This document shows positions 1-8,250 of a stretch of 64,000 nt of DNA, piece after piece. The notes under the pieces were generated by a model. That model searched no databases. It was not told the origin of the DNA and saw nothing but the letters and a program-made list of their open reading frames with translations. The DNA lies in contig NZ_BMRZ01000006.1 in the NCBI RefSeq assembly GCF_014648895.1, positions 248,001 through 312,000 on the forward strand, given 5' to 3'. The stretch is from Streptomyces tanashiensis. Lineage in GTDB: Bacteria; Actinomycetota; Actinomycetes; Streptomycetales; Streptomycetaceae. How positions within the stretch are numbered: the stretch's first letter is position 1; each line of letters starts with the position of its first letter. A program made the position numbers and the translations under genes.

Positions 1-300
1 CGAGACGAGCGCGGAGCTGGTGACCATGACACCGGCGGAGAGGTCGAACTCTCCGCCGATCATCAGCAGGCTGACCGGGACGGCCATGATGCCGATGGTG
101 GAGGCCGCGTAGAGGACGGTGCCGAGGCTGGAGGGCTTCAGGAAGCCGTCGGCGACCACCGCGAAGAACACGAAGACGGCGATCGCGCCGACGACCGAGC
201 CGAGCTCGGGGCGGGCGAGCAGCTTCTTCAGCGGGGTGGTGCGGAGCAGCCGTTCGTCGACGTGGTCGACACCGTCCGAGGACGGGGCGGTGGAGCTCAT
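1..300 (-). CDS. Sugar ABC transporter permease, RbsC-type (N-terminal part)
   Basis: Only the first 100 codons are present; the gene runs off the left edge. The translation begins MSSTAPSSDG, reads into a first hydrophobic segment at about residues 36-47, and continues to GGEFDLSAGVM, the conserved loop of the BPD_transp_2 (RbsC/XylH) permease family. It would form the membrane channel of a carbohydrate or polyol importer. Its ATG overlaps the TGA of the upstream binding-protein gene as ATGA, so the two are translationally coupled. The ATPase gene is presumably beyond the edge. The family is clear, but the substrate is not shown by this fragment. Confidence 0.88.
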   Translation of the reverse strand, partial: MSSTAPSSDGVDHVDERLLRTTPLKKLLARPELGSVVGAIAVFVFFAVVADGFLKPSSLGTVLYAASTIGIMAVPVSLLMIGGEFDLSAGVMVTSSALVS

Positions 301-1316
301 CGGGTGCCCCGATCCGCGTACTGCTTCAGCGCGGCGGCCTGGTCCTTGGTGATGATCTGGGGGCCGGTCAGGACCGGCTTCCCGCCGCCGAGGACGTCGG
401 CGTTGTAGCGGTAGAGCCAGAGCAGGTCGACGGCCTCGTAGCCCTGGAGGTAGGGCTGCTGGTCGACGGCGAAGCCGAGGGTGCCGGCCTCCAGGGCGGT
501 CGCGACCTTGGCGTTGAGGTCGAAGGTGTCGACCTCGGCCTTGCTGCCGGCGCTCTTCGCGGCCTGGACGGCGGTGTCGGCGAAGGGGGCGCCGAGGGTG
601 ACGACGGCGTCGACGTCCTTGTCGGACTGGAGCTTGGCCTCGATGGAGGCCTTGACGTCGGGCATGTTGGTGCCGTCGACGTACAGGTTCACGAGCTCGC
701 CGTCGAAGGTCTTCTTCACTCCCGCGCAGCGCTGCTCGTGGCCGACGTTGCCCTGCTCGTGCAGGACGCACAGGGCCTTCTTCTTCCCGCGCTTGTCGAG
801 CTCCTCGCCCACGGCCTCGCCGGCGACGGTCTCGTCCTGGCCGATGTGGGTGAGCGCCCCGTAGGCCTTGGACTGCTCGGCGCCCGAGTTCACGGTGATC
901 ACCGGGATGCCGGCCTTGACGGCCTTCTCGACGGCGGCCTTCATGGCGTCGGGCTTGGCGAGGGTGACGATCAGTCCGTCGACGCCCTTGGCGACGTACG
1001 AGTCGATCAGCTGCGCCTGCTGCTGCGCCTCGTCGCTGTGGGCGTAGAGGAAGTTGATGTTGTCCTTGGCGGCGGCCTGCTTGGCGCCCTTCTGGACGAT
1101 GTCCCAGAAGGTGTCCCCGTCACCCGAGTGGGTCACCATGGCGAAGGTCCACCGGGGGGTGTCGACGGCGGCCCTCCCCTGGGCCTCGGCGGCCTTGCGG
1201 GCATCCTCCGCCCGCTTTCCGCCGGTGCTGCTGCACCCGGCGAGCGCCGCGGTGAGTGCGAGGGCGAGCACGGCGCCGACTGCGGCGCGTACCCCTCCTG
1301 TCCGAAGCCTGGTCAC
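297..1316 (-). CDS. Sugar ABC transporter substrate-binding lipoprotein
   Basis: This is a 339-aa extracellular solute receptor of the ribose/galactose/inositol class (Peripla_BP_4). A basic N-terminus and hydrophobic stretch end in the lipobox LAGC, with the lipidated Cys at about residue 28, followed by a two-lobed periplasmic-binding-protein sequence. I chose the GTG at 1316 because AAAGGAGGG lies nine bases upstream; two in-frame ATGs further upstream (1367, 1352) have no ribosome-binding site. It is coupled to the permease gene by ATGA and sits 88 bp downstream of a gntR gene. The regulator and the Gfo/Idh/MocA enzyme across the promoter suggest an inositol-like or other sugar substrate, which is inference. 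Confidence 0.9.
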   Translation of the reverse strand: MTRLRTGGVRAAVGAVLALALTAALAGCSSTGGKRAEDARKAAEAQGRAAVDTPRWTFAMVTHSGDGDTFWDIVQKGAKQAAAKDNINFLYAHSDEAQQQAQLIDSYVAKGVDGLIVTLAKPDAMKAAVEKAVKAGIPVITVNSGAEQSKAYGALTHIGQDETVAGEAVGEELDKRGKKKALCVLHEQGNVGHEQRCAGVKKTFDGELVNLYVDGTNMPDVKASIEAKLQSDKDVDAVVTLGAPFADTAVQAAKSAGSKAEVDTFDLNAKVATALEAGTLGFAVDQQPYLQGYEAVDLLWLYRYNADVLGGGKPVLTGPQIITKDQAAALKQYADRGTR

Positions 1317-1404
1317 GAGGCCGTGCCCTCCTTTGTGTCCTTCTGCGTGCATTGCAGTATCGGTCATGCGGGTCGCGGCACTGGTGAGGGGCCCCCTCGA
1401 GTGG

Positions 1405-2163
1405 CTACGGACGGACCATCAGCTGGAACTCGAAGGAGTAGCGGGTGGCCCGGTAGAGGTGGGAGCCGTACTCGACGGCGCGTCCGGTGGCGTCGAAGGT
1501 GACGCGCTCCATGGTGAGCAGCGGGGCACCCACGGGCTCGTCGAGGAGCGCGGCCTCCTCGGCGGTCGCGGCGCGGGCGCCGACGACCTGCCGGGCGCTG
1601 TGCAGGGTGAGCGCGGCGGAGCGGAGCAGGCGGTAGAGGCCGGTGGTCTCCAGGAGTCCGGTGTCGGGGTCGGCGATCCCCGCGGGCAGGTGGTTGCGGA
1701 GGAGGGCCATGGGCTCGCCGTGCGCGGTGCGGATCCGTTCCAGGTAGCGGACCTCGGTGCCCTCGGGTACGCCGAGGGCGGCGGCGACGGGTCCCTCCGC
1801 GGGTTCGAGGCGGTTGGCCAGGACCCGGGTGGCGGGGCGCTGCCCGGCCGCGGCGAGGTCGTCGTAGAGGCTGCTGAGCTCCATCGGGCGCCGGACCCTG
1901 CTGTGCAGGACCTGGGTGCCGACACCCCGGCGGCGGACCAGCAGGCCCTTGTCGACGAGGGACTGGATGGCCTGGCGGACGGTGGGCCGGGAGAGGCCGA
2001 GGCGGGTGGCGAGGTCGATCTCGTTGCCGAGGAGGGTGCCCGGGGTCAGTGTCCCGTTCTCCACGGCGCTCTCCAGCTGCTGGGCGAGCTGGAAGTAGAG
2101 CGGGACCGGACTGGTGCGGTCCACGGAGAGCGGGGGCAGGGGGGAGCCGGACTGCTTGGGCAC
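1405..2163 (-). CDS. GntR/HutC-family transcriptional regulator
   Basis: The 252-aa protein has an N-terminal winged helix (residues about 15-75; VPLYFQLAQQLE, then SRPTVRQAIQSLVDKGL) and a C-terminal UTRA-type effector domain, the layout of the HutC subfamily. Such proteins repress catabolic operons until a sugar or sugar phosphate binds. The start is taken as the GTG of VPKQSGSPLPP at 2163. A longer frame to an ATG at 2235 would run through the palindromic operator and the promoter region shared with the divergent oxidoreductase. It likely controls itself, the downstream ABC importer and the dehydrogenase. Confidence 0.88.
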   Translation of the reverse strand: MPKQSGSPLPPLSVDRTSPVPLYFQLAQQLESAVENGTLTPGTLLGNEIDLATRLGLSRPTVRQAIQSLVDKGLLVRRRGVGTQVLHSRVRRPMELSSLYDDLAAAGQRPATRVLANRLEPAEGPVAAALGVPEGTEVRYLERIRTAHGEPMALLRNHLPAGIADPDTGLLETTGLYRLLRSAALTLHSARQVVGARAATAEEAALLDEPVGAPLLTMERVTFDATGRAVEYGSHLYRATRYSFEFQLMVRP

Positions 2164-2212
2164 GGGGGGAGCGTAGCCCGGGGCGCTGATGACGGGAAGT
2201 CGTGACGTCCGG

Positions 2213-2258
2213 TTGTCCTGACAAATCCTTGACACCCGGGGCCGCCCGGCTCCACGGT
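2213..2258 (+). promoter_or_regulatory. Candidate GntR operator and promoter of the Gfo/Idh/MocA gene
   Basis: TTGTCCTGACAA (2213-2224) is a perfect TTGTC-N2-GACAA inverted repeat, the kind of site HutC/GntR repressors bind. It lies in the gap between the divergent gntR and dehydrogenase genes. A consensus -35 box TTGACA follows at 2229-2234, with a weak -10-like CACGGT 18 bp further on. That would place the transcript start at or next to the dehydrogenase ATG. The palindrome is seen directly; its pairing with this regulator is inference. Confidence 0.6.
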
Positions 2259-2264
2259 GGGGCC

Positions 2265-3257
2265 ATGCGCATCGGACTGATCGGTACGGGACGGATCGGG
2301 AGCTTCCACGCGGGTGTGCTGGCCCGGCACCCGGAGGTCGAGTCGCTGGTCGTGGCCGACGCGGACGCCGTCCGGGCGGCCGGGGTCGCGGGGGCGCTCG
2401 GGGCGGAGGCGGCGCCGGACGTGGACGCGCTGCTCGGGCACGCCCTGGACGCCGTGGTGATCGCCTCGGCGACGGCCGCGCACGCGGAACTGATCGCCCG
2501 CGCCGCGGGGGCGGGGCTGCCGGCCTTCTGCGAGAAGCCGATCGCCCTGGACGTACCGGGGACGCTGGCCGCGCTGGACGCGGTGGCGGAGGCGGGCACG
2601 GTGCTCCAGCTGGGGTTCATGCGCCGCTTCGACGCGGGGTACCGGGCGGCGCGCGAGGCGGTGCGGTCGGGACGGCTCGGCCGGCTGCACACCGTGCGGG
2701 CGGTCACCTCCGACCCGGAGCCGCCGCCCGCCGCGTACCTGCCGCTCTCCGGCGGGCTCTTCCGCGACTGTCTCGTGCACGACTTCGACATCGTCCGCTG
2801 GGTGACCGGGCGGGAGGTCGTCGAGGTGTACGCGACGGGGTCGGACGCGGGCCCGGCGATGTTCCGCGAGGCCGGAGACGTGGACACGGCCGCGGCCGTG
2901 CTCACGCTGGACGACGGCACGCTGGCGACGGCGACCGCGACCCGGTGCAACGGCGCCGGGTACGACGTCCGGATGGAGCTGGCCGGCGAGCGGGACCAGA
3001 TCGTGGTGGGCCTGGACGACCGGACCCCGCTCACCTCCGTGGAGCCGCAGGGCCCGCCCGCCCCGGGCAAGCCCTGGCCCGGCTTCCTGGAGCGCTTCGC
3101 CCCCGCGTACGAGGCGGAGCTGGACGCCTTCGTGCGCCTGGTGCGCGGCGAGGCGCCCAACCCCTGCGACGGCCGGGAGGCCCTGGCGGCGCTCCGGATC
3201 GCCGAGGCGTGCGAGCGCTCGCGCCGGGAGCGGGTTCCGGTGCGGGTCGGGTCCTAG
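2265..3257 (+). CDS. Gfo/Idh/MocA-family NAD(P)-dependent oxidoreductase
   Basis: The 330-aa protein has an N-terminal Rossmann fold (MRIGLIGTGRIGSFHAG), the family lysine motif CEKPIALD at about residue 92, and the substrate loop LGFMRRFDAGY. These match inositol 2-dehydrogenase, scyllo-inositol dehydrogenase and MocA-like enzymes. They oxidise a ring hydroxyl of an inositol or sugar with NAD(P)+ in the cytosol. The ATG at 2265 starts the Rossmann strand directly; an upstream in-frame start at 2202 would read through the operator. Divergence from a GntR gene that leads a sugar ABC operon supports a shared catabolic role. The exact substrate cannot be read from the sequence. Confidence 0.88.
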   Translation: MRIGLIGTGRIGSFHAGVLARHPEVESLVVADADAVRAAGVAGALGAEAAPDVDALLGHALDAVVIASATAAHAELIARAAGAGLPAFCEKPIALDVPGTLAALDAVAEAGTVLQLGFMRRFDAGYRAAREAVRSGRLGRLHTVRAVTSDPEPPPAAYLPLSGGLFRDCLVHDFDIVRWVTGREVVEVYATGSDAGPAMFREAGDVDTAAAVLTLDDGTLATATATRCNGAGYDVRMELAGERDQIVVGLDDRTPLTSVEPQGPPAPGKPWPGFLERFAPAYEAELDAFVRLVRGEAPNPCDGREALAALRIAEACERSRRERVPVRVGS

Positions 3258-3262
3258 ACGGG

Positions 3263-3358
3263 CGGTGTCACCCCGCGAACCCGGCCCGGGACGGTCTCAC
3301 CCCGCGAACCCGGCTTGGGACGGTGTCGCCCCGCGCGCCCGGCCCGGGACGGGTGTCA
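3263..3358. repeat. Three tandem 29-bp intergenic repeats
   Basis: Three direct copies of a 29-bp unit occupy 3263-3291, 3292-3320 and 3321-3349; each begins CGGTGTCACC or a close variant and ends near CCCGGGA. A fourth partial copy (CGGGTGTCACC) runs into the stop codon of the P450 gene. The unit length is not a multiple of three and no start or ribosome-binding site goes with it, so it is non-coding. It fills the gap between two convergent genes. Confidence 0.85.
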
Positions 3359-4534
3359 CCAGCGGACCGGGAGGTGACGGACGCCGCGCATCAGGAGGCC
3401 CGGCAGCCATTCCCAGGGCGCGCCCTCGGGGTCGAGTTCGAGCCGGGGGAAGCGGTCCAGGAGTGTCCGGAGGGCGATCCTGCCCTCCAGACGGGCGAGC
3501 GGGGCGCCCAGGCAGTAGTGGATGCCGTGGCCGAAGGCGAGGTGGCCCCTGGTGTCGCGGCGGATGTCGAAGCGGTCCGGCTCGGGGAAGCGGGCCGGGT
3601 CCCGGTCGAGCGCGCCGATCCCCACGAGGACGCTCTGTCCGGCCGGGATGACGGTGTCGCCGATGGTGACGGGCTCCCCGGTGAAGCGGAAGGTGCCGGT
3701 CTCCACCGGCCCGTCGTACCGCAGGGACTCCTCGATCGCGCCGTCGAGGAGGTCCGGGTCGGCGCGCAGGGCGGCGAGCTGCTCGGGGTGGGTGAGCAGG
3801 TTGCGGACGGTGTTGGAGATCAGGTTGACGGTGGTCTCGTGGCCGGCGATGAGCAAGAGGTAGGCCATGGCCCGGAGTTCGGGTCCGGACAGCCGGTCGC
3901 CGTCCTCGGCGCGGGCGGCGATCAGGCCGGAGAGCAGGTCGTCGGCGGGGCCGGCGGCCCGCTTGTCCTCGATGAGCCCGTCGAGGTAGCCGCCGAAGCC
4001 CTCCAGGGCGTCGAGGATGCCCCGTTCGCCGGTCGGGGTGACGAGCTCGTTCGACCAGCCGCGGAAGGTCTCGCGGTCCTCGGCCGGGACGCCGAGCAGT
4101 TCGCAGATGACGGTGATCGGCAGCGGGAACGCGTAGGCGTCGACGAGGTCGGCGCGTCCGGCCGGTTCCATGGCGTCGGCGAGTTCGTGGGTGAGCCGCT
4201 CGATGCGGGGGCGCAGGCTCTCGACCCGGCGGCCGGTGAACTCCGCCGTGACCAGGCGGCGCAGCCGGGTGTGGTCGGGTGCGTCCGCCGCGAGGAGGTG
4301 GACGCCGATGATGTCCTCCTCCGGCGGCCGGACGCCGATGACGGACGGTGACTTGGCGAGCCGGGGATCGGCCAGCGCCGCGCGCCCTTCCTCGTGGCCG
4401 ACGACCAGCCAGAACTGGAAGCCGTCGGGCATCCGGACCTCGTGGACGGGACCTGCTTCACGGAGCTTCGCGTAGTAGGGGTACGGGTTCGCGGTGAAGT
4501 CCGCGCCGTACTCCCCCAGTTCGATGACGGACAT
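3356..4534 (-). CDS. Cytochrome P450 (bacterial class I)
   Basis: This 392-aa cytosolic haem monooxygenase has the expected landmarks: the I-helix oxygen-binding motif AGHETT, the K-helix EESLR, and the haem loop FGHGIHYCLG with the axial Cys. Length and order fit the CYP105/107-like actinobacterial P450s that hydroxylate small molecules with electrons from a ferredoxin. No ferredoxin or reductase gene is adjacent, and there is no biosynthetic cluster around it, so redox partners must act in trans. The start MSVIELGEYG is typical of the family. The substrate is unknown. The 3' end touches a tandem-repeat tract. Confidence 0.95.
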   Translation of the reverse strand: MSVIELGEYGADFTANPYPYYAKLREAGPVHEVRMPDGFQFWLVVGHEEGRAALADPRLAKSPSVIGVRPPEEDIIGVHLLAADAPDHTRLRRLVTAEFTGRRVESLRPRIERLTHELADAMEPAGRADLVDAYAFPLPITVICELLGVPAEDRETFRGWSNELVTPTGERGILDALEGFGGYLDGLIEDKRAAGPADDLLSGLIAARAEDGDRLSGPELRAMAYLLLIAGHETTVNLISNTVRNLLTHPEQLAALRADPDLLDGAIEESLRYDGPVETGTFRFTGEPVTIGDTVIPAGQSVLVGIGALDRDPARFPEPDRFDIRRDTRGHLAFGHGIHYCLGAPLARLEGRIALRTLLDRFPRLELDPEGAPWEWLPGLLMRGVRHLPVRW

Positions 4535-4551
4535 CGAAGCAGACTATCCGA

Positions 4552-5232
4552 CTAGTCGTTCTCGTCCGGGTCGACGAGGCCCGCGTCGTGGACGAGGAGC
4601 GCGATCTGGACACGGTTGTTGAGGCCGAGCTTGGCGAGGATCCGGGAGACGTGCGCCTTGACCGTGGGGACGCCCATGTACAGCTCGGCGGCGATCTCCG
4701 CGTTGGACCGGCCGTGGCCGACGGCGACGGCCACCTCCCGTTCGCGGTCGGCGAGTTCGGCGAGCCGGGCGGTGGCCGTGGCGCGCCGCGACCGCTCCGG
4801 CGGCTCCGGCCGCTCCGCGACGTGGGTCATGAGCTGGCGGGTGACGGCGGGCGAGAGGACGGGGTCGCCCGCGGCGACCCGGCGGACGGCGCCGACGATC
4901 TCGGCGGGCGGGGTGTCCTTGAGGACGAACCCGGCGGCGCCGGCCCGCAGGGCGCGCAGCACCTGTTCGTCGGCGTGGAAGGTGGTGAGGACGACGACCT
5001 CGGGGGCGCCGGGGTGGGCGCGGAGCCGCTCGGTGGCCGTGAGGCCGTCCACGTGGGGCATGCGGATGTCCATGAGGACGACGTCCGGGGCGTGCCGGGC
5101 GACGAGTTCGGGGACCTCGCGTCCGTCGGCGCCCTCTCCCACGATCTCGAGGTCCTCGGCGCCGCCGAGCATGAAGGTGAGGCCCGCGCGGACCAGGGGG
5201 TCGTCGTCGACGATGAGCAGCCGGATGGTCAT
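4552..5232 (-). CDS. NarL/FixJ-family response regulator
   Basis: The 226-aa protein has a receiver domain (acidic pocket at residues 9-11, phospho-acceptor D55 in VLMDIRMP, conserved T and K near residues 83 and 105) and a C-terminal LuxR helix-turn-helix (ADREREVAVAVGHGRSNAEI, then VKAHVSRILAKL). It is the DNA-binding output of the histidine kinase encoded just upstream, whose stop overlaps this ATG as ATGA. Targets are not known; a CGATAC-N4-GTATCG palindrome in front of the kinase gene is a candidate autoregulatory site. Confidence 0.93.
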   Translation of the reverse strand: MTIRLLIVDDDPLVRAGLTFMLGGAEDLEIVGEGADGREVPELVARHAPDVVLMDIRMPHVDGLTATERLRAHPGAPEVVVLTTFHADEQVLRALRAGAAGFVLKDTPPAEIVGAVRRVAAGDPVLSPAVTRQLMTHVAERPEPPERSRRATATARLAELADREREVAVAVGHGRSNAEIAAELYMGVPTVKAHVSRILAKLGLNNRVQIALLVHDAGLVDPDEND

Positions 5233-6440
5233 GGGGGCCACGGTAGCCAGGCGTGCAGGGCGAATCCGCCGTCGGGGGCCGGACCGTGTTCCATCCGGCC
5301 GCCGGCGAGGGCGGCGCGTTCGGTCAGGCCGATGAGCCCCTGGCCGGAGCCGGGGACGTGCGGGACGGGCCCCGCGGGGGCCGGGTTGTGGATGTCGACG
5401 GTGAGGCCTTCGCCGGGGCGGCCCCGGACGGTGACGGTGACCGTGGTGCCGGGGGCGTGCTTGCGGGCGTTGGTGAGGCCCTCCTGCGCGATGCGGTAGA
5501 CGGTGCGGCCGGTGGCGGCGGGCACGGCGGCCGGGTCGTCGACGGTGCTGTCGAGGACGACCTCCGTGCCGGCCTCGCGGGACTCGTCGACCAGCGCGTC
5601 GAGGGTGACGAGGGTGGGCTGGGGCCGGTCGCCGTCGCCGTTCTCGCCGGGGGCGCGCAGGACGCCGATGATCTCGCGGAGGTCCTGGAGGGCTTCGTGG
5701 GCGCTGTCGCGGATGACTCCGGCGGCGCGGGCGATCTGCTCGGGCGGGGCGTCCGGCCGGAACTCCAGGGCGCCGGCGTGCACGCTCAGCAGGGTGAGCC
5801 GGTGGGCGAGCACGTCGTGCATCTCGCGGGCGATGGCCTCGCGGGCGAGCCGCTGGGCCTGCGCGGCGCGCAGCTCGGCCTCGGCCTCGGCGCGGCGGGC
5901 CCGCTCCCTGAGGGCCTCGACGAGCTGGCGCCGGGAGCGGACGAGCATGCCCCAGGCGGTGACGAGCAGGATGAGGATGAAGCCGAGGCCGATGGAGAGC
6001 CCGACGTTGGTGGTGGGGTCGGGGCGGACGAAGACCTGGACGGTGGAGGTGGCGGCGGCGAACGCCACGATCCAGCCGACCTCGCGGAAGGGGCGGCGCA
6101 CGGCGACGCTGAAGAGGCTCGCGAGGAGGGCGCCCGCGGCGACCGGGGCGACGATGTTCACCACGGACAGGGCGACCGCGAGCCCGGCCGGCCAGCGGCG
6201 GCGCCCCCAGAGCGCGCAGCAGGCGGCGGCGCCGGCGAGCTGGTCGAAGAGGGTGACGGGCTCGCTGGTGTACTGCGCGCTGGCGTCGGCGGCGAGGAGG
6301 CCGACGAGGGCGGCGAGCAGGAACAGAGTGGTGTCCACGATCCAGTCGCGGACGGTACGGCGGGGCCGGGCGGCCCCGCTCCCGCCCGGCTCGACCAGGT
6401 GGGAGGGGAGCAGCCAGCGCTGCCGGTCCGTGCGAGTCAT
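5229..6440 (-). CDS. Sensor histidine kinase (HisKA_3, NarX/DesK type)
   Basis: The 403-aa membrane kinase has about four to five hydrophobic segments between residues 35 and 165, a short coiled coil (about 168-200), the dimerisation/phosphorylation motif REMHDVLAHRL with H208, and an HATPase_c domain with GSGQGLIGLTERA near the end. It would autophosphorylate on H208 and pass the phosphate to D55 of the partner regulator. The short extracellular loops suggest it senses the membrane or intramembrane cues, which is inference. It heads a two-gene operon. Confidence 0.92.
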   Translation of the reverse strand: MTRTDRQRWLLPSHLVEPGGSGAARPRRTVRDWIVDTTLFLLAALVGLLAADASAQYTSEPVTLFDQLAGAAACCALWGRRRWPAGLAVALSVVNIVAPVAAGALLASLFSVAVRRPFREVGWIVAFAAATSTVQVFVRPDPTTNVGLSIGLGFILILLVTAWGMLVRSRRQLVEALRERARRAEAEAELRAAQAQRLAREAIAREMHDVLAHRLTLLSVHAGALEFRPDAPPEQIARAAGVIRDSAHEALQDLREIIGVLRAPGENGDGDRPQPTLVTLDALVDESREAGTEVVLDSTVDDPAAVPAATGRTVYRIAQEGLTNARKHAPGTTVTVTVRGRPGEGLTVDIHNPAPAGPVPHVPGSGQGLIGLTERAALAGGRMEHGPAPDGGFALHAWLPWPP

Positions 6441-6513
6441 GTCGGCAAATGTACGCAGGCCGGGGGCGGTCCACCGGTCCCGCGGGCCGTCCCGCTACCG
6501 GAGTCGCGGAGGT

Positions 6514-6529
6514 CGATACTTTGGTATCG
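6514..6529. promoter_or_regulatory. Palindrome between kinase and small membrane gene
   Basis: CGATACTTTGGTATCG is a perfect six-base inverted repeat with a four-base centre, 74 bp upstream of the kinase start and 58 bp upstream of the divergent 73-aa gene. NarL-type regulators often bind such repeats in their own promoter, so this is a candidate site for the adjacent response regulator. Only the symmetry and position support this. Confidence 0.45.
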
Positions 6530-6586
6530 GCCGCCCGAGACGTCCGGCCGACGCGGCCGGCCGGCCCTCGCCTCCATGATCGGATC

Positions 6587-6808
6587 ATGAAGAAGTTCCT
6601 TGAGGGCCTCGGAGCACTCCTGCTCGTGGCCGGCGTGGCAGGAGTGATCCGCGAGATGACCGACGGCTGGTTCCACTTCCTGGGTCTGACCCGGTTCCTC
6701 ACGGAGAACGTGGGGTTCCTGGAGGGCCGGGAGCTGTTCGCGAACATCGTCGTCGCGGTCCTCGGCCTGGCCCTCGCGATAGGCGCGAGCCGCATGGCGG
6801 CGGACTGA
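6587..6808 (+). CDS. Small membrane protein, 73 aa
   Basis: MKKFLEGLGALLLVAGVAGV begins a short protein with two hydrophobic stretches (about residues 7-22 and 50-68) separated by a polar, aromatic loop. The ATG at 6587 is the natural start; a longer frame to 6449 reads through the promoter region. It diverges from the two-component operon and could be its target. I recognise it only as a typical Streptomyces small integral membrane protein; the function is unknown. Confidence 0.7.
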   Translation: MKKFLEGLGALLLVAGVAGVIREMTDGWFHFLGLTRFLTENVGFLEGRELFANIVVAVLGLALAIGASRMAAD

Positions 6809-6840
6809 GACGGGCGCTTCCGGCGTTCTTCCGGATGCGG

Positions 6841-7197
6841 TCAGGCGCTCGCCCGGTCGAGGCGGTTGACCTCGGCCAGGTGCTCGGCCATGCGGTGGGA
6901 GACGGCGCCGCTCGTGTAGAGGACGGCGCCGACGACGGCGAGGGGGACGGAGCCACCGAGGATCGCGAGCGTCCCGGGCCAGTCGCGGGAGGCGACGCAG
7001 TCCTTCTCGTGGACGTAGTCGCTGCTGAGGAGGGCGGGGCAGGGGCTGCCGCCGCCGTCCTCGTCCTCGTACGGGGTGAGGAGGAGGACGCCGAGCCAGA
7101 CCCAGAGCAGTCCGGCCACGGCGAGCAGCCCCAGGCCCCAGCCCTGCGTGCGCCGCGCGCGGGCGCGGAACGCGTTGTCGTACACCAGTGAACGCAT
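6841..7197 (-). CDS. Hypothetical membrane protein, 118 aa
   Basis: The protein starts MRSLVYDNAFRARARRTQGW and has two transmembrane segments (about 21-42 and 76-96) around an extracytoplasmic loop of about 35 residues. The loop contains two cysteines (in PCPALL and KDCVAS) that could form a disulfide. A cytosolic C-terminus ends NRLDRASA. It starts 11 bp downstream of the EamA transporter gene on the same strand and is probably co-transcribed with it. No family function is known to me. Confidence 0.72.
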   Translation of the reverse strand: MRSLVYDNAFRARARRTQGWGLGLLAVAGLLWVWLGVLLLTPYEDEDGGGSPCPALLSSDYVHEKDCVASRDWPGTLAILGGSVPLAVVGAVLYTSGAVSHRMAEHLAEVNRLDRASA

Positions 7198-7208
7198 GGT
7201 CGAAGAAC

Positions 7209-8135
7209 CTACCGGGCGTCGCCGTCGGCCGTGCGACGGCCCCAACTGGTGCCCGCGAGAACGAGGATCGCGCCCACGAGCCCGAGGACACCGGGGCGGT
7301 CGCCGGCGAGCGCGATGCCCGCGGCGGCGGCCCAGAGCGGCTCCGTGCCGAGGAGGAGGCTGACGCGGGAGGGCGAGGTGCGGCGGACGGCCCACATCTG
7401 CACGAAGAAGGCGAAAAGCGTGCAGAGGACGGAGAGGAAGAGGAGCCCCGCCCACTCGCGCGGGCCGAAGTCGAGGGCCACGGCCCAGGGCGAGGCGCCG
7501 GTGCCGGGGAAGGCGGCGATGACGGCGAACACGGCGACGGCGGAGCCGAGCTGGACGGTGGTGAGGGAGAGCGAGTCGGCCGACCGGACCGCCTTGATCC
7601 GGGACATGGCCAGGACGTGGACGGTACGGGCGAGGGCGGCGAGCAGCATGAGCAGATCGCCGAGGGAGGGGGCGGTGAAACCGCCGCCCTGGGTCAGCAG
7701 GACGACACCGGCGACGGAGAGCCCGGCGGCGGCGAGGAAGGCGCGGGGAGGCCGGACGCGGGTGACGGCGGCCTCGGCGAGCGGGGTGAAGATCATGGTG
7801 AGGCTGATGATCAGGCCCGCGTTGGTGGCGGAGGTGTGGACGACGCCGTACGTCTCCAGGAGGAAGATCCCGCTGAGGATCAGCCCGAGGGTCGCGGCGC
7901 CGCGCCACTGGGCCGCGCTCAGGGCGCGGAGCCTGCGCCGTCCGGCGGCGACGAGGACGGGCAGCACCACGGCGAACCGCAGCACGAGGACCGCGATGAC
8001 GGTGTGGCCGGTGGTGATGCCCTTGGCCGCGAGATAGCTGGCGCCCCAGACGACGGCGACGAGCAGGACGGGCAGGTCGGTGAGCCAGGCCCGGCGCGGG
8101 GCGCCGAGGGGCACGGGAGCGGCGATCGAGGACAT
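7209..8135 (-). CDS. EamA/DMT-superfamily transporter
   Basis: The 308-aa protein shows ten hydrophobic helices arranged as two five-helix EamA repeats, with typical motifs WGASYLAAK near the start of repeat one and SLLLGTEPLWAAAAG in repeat two. Members export amino acids or small metabolites, or import nucleotide sugars. I start it at MSSIAAPVPLG (8135), which places the first helix normally; an upstream ATG at 8201 adds an unlikely basic extension. It is followed closely by a small membrane-protein gene. The substrate is undetermined. Confidence 0.88.
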   Translation of the reverse strand: MSSIAAPVPLGAPRRAWLTDLPVLLVAVVWGASYLAAKGITTGHTVIAVLVLRFAVVLPVLVAAGRRRLRALSAAQWRGAATLGLILSGIFLLETYGVVHTSATNAGLIISLTMIFTPLAEAAVTRVRPPRAFLAAAGLSVAGVVLLTQGGGFTAPSLGDLLMLLAALARTVHVLAMSRIKAVRSADSLSLTTVQLGSAVAVFAVIAAFPGTGASPWAVALDFGPREWAGLLFLSVLCTLFAFFVQMWAVRRTSPSRVSLLLGTEPLWAAAAGIALAGDRPGVLGLVGAILVLAGTSWGRRTADGDAR

Positions 8136-8250
8136 CGCGGCCGATTCTCCAACTCTTCGGGCGGGGTGGAGACTTCGACGGCTCGCACTCGGAGCGATCA
8201 CCGTACCCGGACGGGCCCGTGGCGGCTACACCTTTCCCGCGGCCTCCGGC

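Noticed and set aside
4552-6795. A 747-codon frame that would fuse a long Arg/Pro-rich part to the response regulator
   Set aside because: The N-terminal two thirds are the kinase gene in the wrong frame. The regulator's own ATG at 5232 overlaps the kinase stop.
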